DNA from: Cryptomeria japonica
Taxonomy: Eukaryota > Streptophyta > Pinopsida > Cupressales > Cupressaceae
Direction of reading: 5' to 3'
Length of the DNA: 64,000 nt
NCBI RefSeq assembly: GCF_030272615.1
Contig: NC_081406.1
Coordinates: forward strand, 186,758,270-186,822,269
This document shows positions 1 through 9,389 of the stretch, piece by piece (within the stretch, counting starts at the first letter, position 1; each line of letters starts with the position of its first letter). A model generated the notes under the pieces. That model saw nothing but the letters and a program-made list of their open reading frames with translations. It searched no databases and had not been told where the DNA came from. The position numbers and the translations under genes were made by a program.

Positions 1-293
1 AGCAGTGCCTTTGCTAGTTGGTCTACAATGACTTGCCCTTTGATAGCTTTTCTATCTACATACTCAATATCAAACTCACTCTGGATCATGATCCATTTTT
101 CTAATCTTCCTATTAATGTTGCCTTGCTGAGAAAATACTTCAATGGATCGATTTTAGCAATCAACTTAATAGAGTGAGCTAGGAGATAGTGTTTCAATTT
201 TTGAGAAGCAAACACTACCGCCAAGCATACTTTTTCTATTGATGAATAATTGAGCTCATATCCCATTAATGTTCTGCTGATGTAGTAGATAGC
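1..293 (-). pseudogene. Tat copy A RNase H region (partial)
   Basis: Minus-strand frame equivalent to the RNase H domain that follows RT in copy B (52810-53098). It encodes the segment with LNYSSIEKVCLAVVF and KLKHYLLAHSIKLIAKIDP, which is the typical Ty3/gypsy RNase H stretch after the RT connection. It is cut by the window edge, so the second RNase H and the integrase of copy A are not visible. No active-site claim is made because the region is partial. Confidence 0.6.
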
Positions 294-1323
294 TCATTTT
301 TTCCCTTCATTATCCTGTTGTGTGAGCATAACTCCTAATGATACTTTGGTGGCTGATACATATAGTAACAATGAATTTCCTTGAATTGGTGACATTAGGA
401 CTGGTAGTTGCATGAGATATTCTTTGATTTTGTTGAATGCTTCTTCACATTGATTATCCCATTTGAAATGGACATTCTTGTGCATTAGATGAGTAAATGG
501 TTGACATTTATCTGCTAACTGAGAAACAAATCTTATGATTGACTGTAGTCTTCCTTGGAGTGGTCTGAGTTGACTGAAATTTCTGGGAGATGCCATTTCC
601 ATGATTGCTTTGACCTTGGCTGGATCTACTTTGATACCCCTAGCCGAAACATTGTATCCCAATAGCTTATCTGAAGTAACACCAAAGGCACATTTCTTAG
701 GATTGAGCCTTAGCTTGTACTGTTCTAACTGGTCAAAGATCTTTTCTAGTATTTCCAGATGTTCTTCTCTGTTTTATGATTTTGCCAATATGTCATCCAC
801 ATAGTCTTCCATGAATGTATGCATCATGTCATGGAATATCATTGTCATGGCTCTCTGATATGGAGCACTTACATTCTTTAGTCCAAATGGCATGACGTTC
901 TAGTAGAAAGTACACCATGGACATGTCAAAGCTGTATTTTATTGATCTTCAGGTGCTATTTTAATCCGATTGTATCCTGAGAAACCATCCATTAGAGAAA
1001 ACATGGAGTGTCCAACAGTTAAATCCACAATGATGTCAATAATAGGCAAAGGAAATTCATCCTTTGGACATGCATTATTAAGATCTCTGAAGTCTGTGCA
1101 TGCTCTGATACTTTTGTTTGGTCTAGAAACTAGAACTATTTTTGATACCCATTAAGGATATGCTACAGGTCTGATGAATCCCATGTCCAGTAATTTCTTT
1201 AGTTCTGCTTTGACAAGAAGAGCGATATGAAGATGCATCTTCCTTAAATTATGTTTAACTGGTTTGGCCCCTGGACTGACATTTAAGTGATGTATAATAA
1301 GCTCTGGATCCAACCCTAGCATG
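294..1323 (-). pseudogene. Tat copy A reverse transcriptase (broken)
   Basis: Minus-strand RT. It begins near 1323 with MLGLDP, followed by HHLNVS and AKPVK, then a palm with the catalytic YVDD kept around 790-800, and ends with a thumb/connection segment at 294-662 (GYNVSARGIKVDPAKVKAIMEM, then QGRLQSI and HFKWDNQCEEAF). RT copies the element RNA to DNA in cytoplasmic particles. Several defects are visible: a TAA at 939-941 that copy B also has, a copy-specific TAA where copy B reads PQWVS (near 1153), and further frame breaks. The open 122-residue thumb is the best preserved part. Confidence 0.8.
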
Positions 1324-2313
1324 TCTACATATGACGAGGTGAAATTGATTAGCCTTCATTAGAAGAAGTCCATGTATTGTTGCATTTCTAGTTTTGATAG
1401 AGAAGTCGCTGGATGCAGAATCTTTGGTTGCTTCATTGTCCCAATGTTAACTATCTCTGTTGGTTAGATCAATATGGATGACCTTTCTTGATAGTATTCA
1501 GGTAAAGTATCAAATCTCCCATCTTCCGGTGCCTTCAGGAGGTTTTCACCGTTAGATGCATCCTTTCTTTTTACTTTTTCGTGGTCTAATGTTGCCAGTA
1601 AATGGTTTTCAGCATTAGACCTGATATTGTTTTCTTTATGTTTACTTTTGCGACTGGGAAATTTGACACCCACTTGACTGGAAGATGCGTTGTTGAAATT
1701 CCTAGTGAAAGTTGTTGCAGGTTCGATTGCATTGAGATATATGGATATGGCATGGTCATTAGGAAAGGTATCGATGGCAGTATGTCTTTCATTTTCCCAG
1801 TCAATAAGTTTATGATGGATTAGAGGTAAGGGGTCCTTGGGTTAAGATGCTTTGAGGGTATTTAGGGTCATGATAGAGATGTCAAAGTTTTTGATATATA
1901 TTTCAATGTCTAGAATGATACTCTCATCAGAATGACCTCTTGCAAGTAGCTCCTGATCGTCCTCAATAAGTCCAAGTCAACCGAAAGTGATTCTAATTCA
2001 AGTGGGCTAGTTCCTAATGTTTTCCTCACATACACATGAACTACATCGACTCCTACATCTTCTTCAAAGCAATTTTCTTGAATTGAGTCTTAAGAAAGAT
2101 AGGAATCCCTTTCCCATTCATTAGAATCTATCTCACTGGTAACTTTCAATCTATAGATTTGTTCATATAACGTTTGATTTGTTTCTACTGTTTTGCTTGC
2201 TATATCTTTTCTTCTCTCATATTTAGCTTCCTCTGGACTGAGATTGAGTTTTGTCAACCTTGCTATCAGCTCTCCTTGATTTATACTAGCTTCTTGTTTG
2301 ATTTGATTAGGAG
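1324..2313 (-). pseudogene. Tat copy A linker between G-patch and RT (broken)
   Basis: Decayed coding stretch corresponding to 54128-55192 of copy B. Open pieces at 2090-2320 (LTKLNLSPEEAKYERRKDIA) and 1464-1673 are visible. In copy B the equivalent linker ends with ETINIGT, a motif commonly seen just before RT in plant Tat polyproteins. No enzymatic domain is recognised here. A TAA at 2090-2092 is also present at the same codon in copy B. Confidence 0.6.
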
Positions 2314-2760
2314 TTAACACTGCTCTGGAGGTGCCTTTAGTTTTTTTTCCTGTTGATTAGAAGCTTTCTTCTTTTTCCATTTCATGTTTGCTTGTGCTTG
2401 TTGTTTGGAAAACGTTTGTTCCCTTTCAATTGCAAGTTGTTCTTGTCTGCTATCATGTTCATCTTGTTGTTGGCTAGAAGGTGTGTCCTCTTGTAGAGTA
2501 ATTTGGCCATACCCTAAGCCGGATTTGTCTGTAGCCTGCTGAGTACAAGGCTGGATAGGTTTTGAGATACCTTCTTTTCCTTTTCCTACAGGACCTATTC
2601 CAGTGTATCCCATTTCTTGAAGGATGTTAAATCCTTTTCCATATTTTTCAGTGGGCATTTTGACATTGTTGATCTTTTGTTGGACTTATTCATCCTTGTA
2701 TAGCCATTGTAGCACATCTTTGTCTTATGTTTCTTCTAATAAGGTCCCAACACTAACAAA
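2314..2760 (-). pseudogene. Tat copy A G-patch domain
   Basis: A 114-residue open frame (2314-2658) starts MPTEKYGKGFNILQEMGYTG and continues GIGPVGKGKEGISKPIQP, with GLGYG further on. This glycine spacing is a G-patch, an RNA/protein-binding module found between protease and RT in many plant Tat polyproteins. It is followed by a Gln/Lys-rich tail (DSRQEQLAIEREQTFSKQQ). The chain continues upstream to about 2760, with a TAA at 2725-2727 that is shared with copy B. Confidence 0.65.
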
Positions 2761-3076
2761 TGCTCCATCAAATATTGGAAGATGTTTCACAGTTGGTTGT
2801 TATTTAGAGTTTGATGGTTTTCCATAGGATTTAGGAGAAAGCGGTAACTGTGATAGTGAATATTCTCCATTCCCTCGATCTCTTAGCTGCATTTTTTTCC
2901 ATGCTTGACAAAATTGAGGCAAATGATTGTTCTTTGGATTGTTTATTTGAAGATGATGCCTCCCTATTATGAGGAACAATGACCTCTTGAGCCGGTTTTA
3001 TATTACTACAGTACTGGAATAGATTTGAATATGTTGAGATCGTGATTTCTTGTCCATTGTATGGAAACTTCAGGCA

Positions 3077-3916
3077 CTAATGATATGTTGATAGAATAGC
3101 TTGTATGTCATGTATCCATTGTCTTCCCAAAAGTATGTTGTATGATAAATCCAATTCTAGAACTTGGCATACTGTGTCTTTCAGCAAGGGTCCCACTCTT
3201 ATGGGTAATACCACAATGCCTTTAGAGGAATGCTCTTCTTCATCATATACTTTAATTGTTATCTTTTTCTGGGGATCCACTGCCTCTTCAGAATAACCTA
3301 GAGCATAGAAAAGACTCAATGAGAAAATGTTTAAGCCAACTCCCCCATCTGTTAGGACACGTTTAACACACGTCTTATGAATGAGGACTTCAATATGCAA
3401 GGGAGCGTTATGGGGGTGTTGTAAGGACATGTGACCTTTTTTGGTGAATGATAAGCAGCGAGGGGTTGTGATATGTACCACCATGGTTTGGAATTGAACT
3501 ATATCAAGATATTTGGATACTTTTGTATCTACTAATGCTCTTTCAAGAATTTCTTTGTGTGTAGGTGAAAGATTTAAAAGTTCTAAGATGGATATTTGCG
3601 CTGGAGTTTTCTGTAGTTGATCCACTAGATTGTATTGTTTTGTAGTGGATGACATGTTAGTTGTAGGACCCAAGAAAACAATTTTGAATTTTCTTCTTGT
3701 GATAGCATGAGCAGGTTCTTGAGGTTGTTTCTCTTTAACCACAATCACATTTATCACATTGTCATATGCACGAGCATAGTTCACCTTTGCTTTACCTTTA
3801 CCATTATGCACTGCTGAAGATTCACCCTTCTTGTAGTTAGGAAGCGAAGTTTTGAAAGCTGTGTGAGATTCATTTATCGTATGTCCATCCATAGTTATCA
3901 CTCCATTATCAATCAA
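3077..3916 (-). pseudogene. Tat copy A retropepsin-like protease region
   Basis: Open frame of 279 residues. The aspartic protease core is VKRVLTDGGVGLNIFSLSLF near residue 190, with DGG where other retropepsins have D-S/T-G, and a downstream ILLGRQWIH flap/second motif. The protease would cut the Gag-Pol polyprotein. The N-terminal third is a linker following the zinc knuckle. This is one of the least damaged pieces of copy A, but it is not joined in frame to RT. Compared with copy B (320 residues) it ends early. Confidence 0.75.
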
Positions 3917-4868
3917 ATCTTGGATGACATGTTTTAATCATTGACAAGCATCTATTTTGTGTCGTTTGTTTTGATGGAAATCACAATAATGGTTGTCATT
4001 CTACCAAGAAGGTTTTACCTTGGGTTCAAAGTCCTTGCTTCTAGCAAGGTAATCAACTTGTTTGCGAGAAGCATCTTTAATGCTGACCCAAGTGGTTCAC
4101 CAATGTTTGTAAATTTCCTTCGAAAGAAATTGTTGAAAGTTGATTTTTGATGATTGTTGTTTTGTTGAGCCGCTGCTATGTGATTGGATAAATTGAAAAC
4201 TGGTTGCTTTGGTTTTACATTGATGTTATCCACTATCGCATCATTGACAACATTTCGATTTCTATTCCAAAATTTTGGCTTATCATTGTTGTTGTTGTTA
4301 TTGTTATTAGGAGGATGAACTCCTTCTTTGTATAGCTTCAACTCACCCTTCTTGACCATAACTTCTTCCATTCTGATTCCGTTATCAATTATTTTTTTAA
4401 AATTTTGATGACATTGCATTTTCAGATTATAACTCATTTGATCGTTTAGGTTGTCGATGAGTATATCCATTTTCTTGTATTCTAGCACTGTACGAGGATA
4501 TCGTGAAGATAACCATCTCCATCTCTGTAGAAATGTCATGAATGGTTCTCCACTCTTTTTTTTGGTATTACATAGGTCTAGCATTGTGACCTCATGTTGT
4601 ATGTTGTAAGAGTATTGTGAAACAAACTTATCCACCAATTATGCAAATGATCTAATTCCAGGTGGAAGTTTGGAGAACCATTCCATATCTAGTCCACTTA
4701 AGCTCTTTGGAAATAATCTCATTAGTTATGTATCCTCATGTGCAAACTCCATACTCATCGTGCAAAATTCTCGTATATGATATTGGGGATCAATGCTTCC
4801 ATTATATTTATCATATCTCAAAGTTTTACAACCTGTAGGATAAGGTATCATGTGTAGATTTTTGTTGA
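3917..4868 (-). pseudogene. Tat copy A Gag (5' part deleted)
   Basis: A 207-residue open frame at 4015-4638 encodes a gag core (VDKFVSQYSYNIQHEVTMLDL, MTFLQRWRWLSSRYP). It is preceded upstream by TLRYDKYNGSIDPQ at about 4730-4868. Downstream, around 3925-4000, lies a zinc-knuckle relic of C-x2-H-x4-H-x4-C type (CDFH...C) whose glycine is changed to Arg. Gag forms the virus-like particle and binds RNA. Relative to copy B, the Gag N-terminus and its start codon are missing because of a roughly 1.2-kb deletion at about 4870-4880. A TAG at 4001-4003 is shared with copy B. Confidence 0.75.
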
Positions 4869-4872
4869 ATGG

Positions 4873-5065
4873 GTGAGGAACATAAACACTGAGGAACAGA
4901 CTAGAAATGCTGCTATATTGACCAGAAACGCTGAGGAATTGACCAAAAATGCTGAGGAACATACCAGAAACAATGCTATACTGACCAAAAATGCCAAGGA
5001 ACAGACTAAAAATGCTGCTATACTGACCAGAAATGCTATGCTGCAATGCAGTGACTCTAAAGTTC
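4873..5065 (+). repeat. 21-bp repeat block a (copy A)
   Basis: Degenerate tandem array with units resembling gctatactgaccagaaatg and gaggaattgaccaaaaatg, period 21 bp, lying upstream of gag. The 21-bp period gives a 7-residue repeat in any open frame, for example SVSGQYS/SVSGLFL on the minus strand. The array abuts the deletion breakpoint of copy A, and copy B carries the matching array at about 58800-59045. Confidence 0.8.
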
Positions 5066-5149
5066 ATAACAATGATGTTTAGACTTAGGAAATTTGGTGT
5101 TTGAACTCAGGAGATTGTTATTTTGACCCAACTTTTTTATTTTCAGACA

Positions 5150-5515
5150 TGAGCAATTTGACATTCAATCCAAAACAACTGTTGCTTAGACTAAGAGAGA
5201 TGACATTTAGACCAAGAGAGATACTATTTAGATTAAGAACTCTGTTGTTTATACCAGGAACTCTATTGTTTAGACAAAGAGAGTTGTTGTTTGGACTAGA
5301 AAATCTATTTTTTAGATCAAAAACTCTACTGTTTAGACCAAGAACTCTACTGTTTAGACCAAGAGAGCTGCTGTTTGGACTAGAAAATCTATTGTTGAGA
5401 CCAAGAGAGCTGTTGTTTAGACTAGAAACTTTGTTGTTTAGACCAGAAACTCTATTGTTTGGACCAGAACCTCTGCTGTTTAAAATTAAGATGTTGGAAC
5501 TTAGACAACGGTTGT
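5150..5515 (+). repeat. 21-bp repeat block b (copy A)
   Basis: About seventeen 21-bp units built on tttagaccaagagagctg and tttagactagaaactctg. Because 21 is a multiple of three, frames stay open on both strands: plus reads LLFRPRE/LLFGLEN heptads (5101-5520) and minus reads SLGLNNR/VSGLNNK heptads (5118-5576). Minus is the sense strand of the element. No known domain is recognised, and whether either frame is translated is unknown. Confidence 0.8.
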
Positions 5516-5634
5516 TTTGACTCCAAGAGTTGATGTGTAGACTGAGAAAATTAATGCTTATACCTAGCAAGCTCAACCCTGGAGATTTAATGTTGAAATA
5601 TGAGAAAGCTAACAGTCATACCAAGAGAACTGAT

Positions 5635-5895
5635 GTTTGGACCATGAGAACTACACTTTAGACCGTGGGGGATACTGTTTGGACTGAGAGGGCTATTGGT
5701 TGGACTGAAAGAGCGACTGCTTGGACTGTAAGAGCTACTGTTTGAACTGAAAATGTGACTGTTTGAACTGTGAGAGCTACTGTTTGAACCATGAGAGCTA
5801 CTATTTGAACCAAAAACACAACTGTTTGAATTGTGAAAACTATTGTTTGAACCGTGAGAAATATTGTTTGAACCGTGAGAGCTAATCTGTTGTGA
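5635..5895 (+). repeat. 21-bp repeat block c (copy A)
   Basis: Tandem 21-bp units resembling gagctactgtttgaaccatg. The minus (sense) strand is open at 5658-6032 for 124 residues, with heptads such as VALTVQT. Copy B has the same block at about 59625-59900, open for 131 residues. It is a leader repeat immediately downstream of block b. Confidence 0.8.
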
Positions 5896-6032
5896 AACTT
5901 GTTAGTTTGACAATTTGAAGTTTGAGTTTGCAATTTTTGTTGTATTTCAATGGATGATATCTTGACTTGACTAATAAACACAGAATTCAGATTGTATTTT
6001 TGTCCCAAAGGACACATAAAGTGTATGCTCAA

Positions 6033-7855
6033 GAATCTTTAAAGAAAGCCCATGTTTTCACGGGTTTTGAACAATTGAAAACACATCATTCAGTCTATCG
6101 TAAGGAGATTGGCTCCATTATTAGTTCTTAGCCCACACTTGGTACCCTGTCAGCTCACACAACCTTGTCACCCCCTAAAGGGCACCCATGTTTTTGCCTT
6201 TGCGAGAGCTAGTGGAGTCCCATTATGAGCCTAGCAATAAGGTCTCAAAAGGGGAGTTCACACATACACTCAAGAGGGACATATGGTGAGTGTCTTAAGG
6301 AGAGATTCTCGCCCCTCCATGCACTAATAATTTAATAATGTTCAGAGGTAAACCGGGTAGCTTCTAATTTTAATTGGAACTAGTAAGGGATCTGCTTGGC
6401 GCGTCGGGGTATAAACTCAATTAAGAGGTCTCCCAGCCTTGAAAACCAAGGTTTGATATACCCGAAGGTATGAAGGAGAGCTATTCCCGAGTACTATTGT
6501 TGACTTGATTTTCATCAAATTACATTTATTTTATAGTGGGTTGGACTAGTTGGTATTAGCCATTCCCACTTGGGTCATTCCCCTCTCACCGACCTTAATG
6601 GCTTTTTCCTTATAGGCTCCTCAGGAGGGCAGACCCGCTAAAGATATGGGTATGTGCAGGATAATGGTGTGCCAAAATAGGCCCTTAAGTGGCAATGCAA
6701 TTTCAAAAAATCAGTGTTATGCAACTTGACATGAAAATTTGAATAAGTTATGAACATTATTTTTAAAATACGTAAGAAAAGAATCTATAGAAAATTGAAT
6801 GTAGTTTCTAAGCTACTAGTTGTTTTTTGGAAAAAATAAATCCTATTTGATGAAAATTTCAAATTTCAATGCGGTGGTACTAAAATTTCAAGAAAAAGAT
6901 AAGAAGTAGGCGTATGTCTAACCACCTTAATCATAATCAAATCATAAGATTTTTTTATAAAATTTATAATATAAGTATTAGACTCATGTCCGGATGTGAT
7001 ACATATTTTTTTATAAAGTAAATAATTATTTATGAATTTTTTCCTACAACTTTTCAAAAATTCAGAAACTCCTTCGTCTGACCACCTTAACTGGTCAAAA
7101 CCTTATGAAATTCAATTTTTAAATTTTTTTTCCCTATAGTAGACGAAGCATAGGATGTGACACATGTTTTAGATTCAAAAAATGTTATACCGCTTGAAAG
7201 TTATGAGTGTTTTTTAATCAGTCTATCAATCAGGACTTTTGTCAAAATTCAATTAGAAAATAAATATTAGTTATTTATTAAAGTAAAAATAAGACAAGCC
7301 TTATATTGTTGGAAAGCTGAGAACTTCCTTAAAAAGCCCTTTTCGTTTTATTAATTTTGGCTAAAAAACGTTGTTAGCCACCAGTGTGAAGTCTGGAAAA
7401 TCAAAGAATACTCAAAAACACGTTTTTCCTTTTGACTTTCCAGGCTTGTCATTTCCAAGCCAAATCCCAAAGCATTCATGAGCCAAAAATGGAGGGAAAA
7501 AATTATGTGTTTTAAATCGGATATCCGTTTTGAAAAAATAAAAAAATCATAATTTAGGAAATTGGGCATAACTTTTGCATTTCAAATCAAAATTTTGATT
7601 TTTACAAGCATTGGAAAGGTTATTTAGAGCTATACGATATGGAATAGGTAGTTTTTTAATATTTCATTTTAAAAACTAATTATAATTTATTTAAATTCAT
7701 CCTTCATTTTTAAAACATCAAAAGCTCATGACTTTTTCATATCAATTTCATATTTCATGAGTTTTTGTAACAATCATCTCAAAATAATTGAAACACTAAA
7801 TAAGTAATTAATAATAGAAAATTTAGGAATTTTATTGAGTTCAATCAATTTTGAT
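6033..7855 (-). other. Leader of Tat copy A, no recognised gene
   Basis: Non-coding, closely matched by 60049-61885 in copy B. It includes a GC-richer part (6060-6690) and an AT-rich part (6700-7855). About 7350-7740 is present again in inverted orientation at about 19660-20020. Only short chance frames are seen. Confidence 0.6.
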
Positions 7856-9385
7856 AAACCATTGTATCTCGCTTTGTTGCTTTCTCTACCTCTCTCTCTC
7901 CTAAACCTATCACTGCACCTATTTGTTTCTTCCTCCCTCTCTTTTGTCCATATTTATACATCTCTTTATAGACCTATATCTCTAACTCTCATCGAATACC
8001 TTTTTCCTTCTTTCAAGATCTACACTTATATTTCTACCCCTTCATCACTTCCTCCTCTATCTCACTCTCTCTTCCCTAAGATCTAGACTAGTCTCTCTGC
8101 ATTTCCTTCCCATCTCTAGCAACAAAATTCAGAGGGGACAAGGAGAGGCATAGGGAAGTATCCAGAAAAGGAGAGGGGGAGAGAGGTGAGAAGGAGAGGG
8201 TAATTGGGGGGAAGAGTGTGTGTGTGTGAGAGAGAGAGAGATAGAGGTAATTAGGTGGTAGGCAAAGAGAGAGAGAGAGGGGGTGATTAGGGTGAACAGA
8301 GAATGAGAGGGAGAGTTTGGGATTATTAGGGGGTAGGAGGAGAGGGGGAGAGGAAAAAGTATCAATAAAGAGAGATGAGAGATAGGGAGAGAGGTGAAGA
8401 GAGAGATAAAGATTAATTAGAGGGTGGGGAGAGGGGGAGAGGGAAGTATCTATAAATGCATAGGAGGAGAGAGGTGAGAGAGAGGGTAATTGAGGGGAAG
8501 AAATAATGTGAAAGAGAGTTGGGTGTAATTAGTAGATAAGAAGAGAGGGAGAGGGGTAAGTATCAACAAAAGGAGAGAGGGAGAGATGTGGAGAGAGGTG
8601 AAGAGAGTGCTAGGGAGAGGATAATTACGGGGAGGGGGACAGGGAGAGGGAAGTATTAACAAAGAGATAGAGAGAGAGGGTAATTAGGGGGCTCTCTCCC
8701 CATCTCTCCCCCCTCTTCCTTTGTTGATACTCCCTCCCTCTATCTCCCCCTTTTTTGATACTTCCCTCTCCCCCCTCTAATTACCTTCTCTTTAGACCTC
8801 TCTTTGAACCTCTCTCCTCATCTCTCCCTCTGTCCCTTTGTTCATACTTTCCAATCCCCCCTCTCCTCCAACCCCCTAATTACACCCAACAATCTCTAAT
8901 TATCTCTTTCCCAATTACCATCTATCCCTCACACCTATCTCCCCCTCTAACTTTACCCCAACTCTCTCTCATTCTCTCTTCACCCCAATTACCCTCTCTC
9001 TCTCTCACAACACTCACCCCCTTGAGATCTTTGTTGCTACTCCACTCTTCCATTCTTCCCCTCACCCCTCCCCCTTAATTAACACCACATCTCTCTCTCT
9101 TGATACTTCCCTCACCCTCCTCTCCCTCTCCCCATAATTACCTGTCTCTATCTCTTTCTCCACTTCTTTCCCCGTCTCTCATTCTCTACCTCTATTGATA
9201 GTTTCCCCTCTACCGCTCTCCCCTACCCCCTTATTTCCCAAACTCTCTCTCATTCTCAGCTCCCCCCAATTACATTTTCTATCTTTAACATCTCTCCAAC
9301 TCTATCTTTCTCCACTCCCCCCAATTATCCCCAACTCTCTCTATCTCTCTCTCTCAATTAAACCTCTCGTTCTCTAACCTCTCTT
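7856..9385. repeat. Strand-switching GA/CT minisatellite (copy A)
   Basis: Pyrimidine-rich on the plus strand at 7856-8110, purine-rich at 8150-8690, then pyrimidine-rich again to 9385. Units of very roughly 100 bp are marked by aagtatcaacaaa in the purine half and by its complement tttgttgatactt in the pyrimidine half, with taatta spacers in both, so the two halves form a large degenerate inverted repeat centred near 8690. Open frames here (Leu/Ser/Pro-rich) are composition artefacts. Copy B has a near-identical block at 61885-63411. Confidence 0.85.
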
Positions 9386-9389
9386 CCAC

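Noticed and set aside
601-1155. Plus-strand frames across the Tat RT (also 53406-53960)
   Set aside because: They mirror the minus-strand RT coding sequence. No plus-strand domain is recognisable.
7835-9377. Leu/Ser/Pro-rich open frames on both strands
   Set aside because: They follow from CT/GA simple-sequence composition, no start context or domain is visible, and the same occurs in 29287-29685 and 40039-40517.
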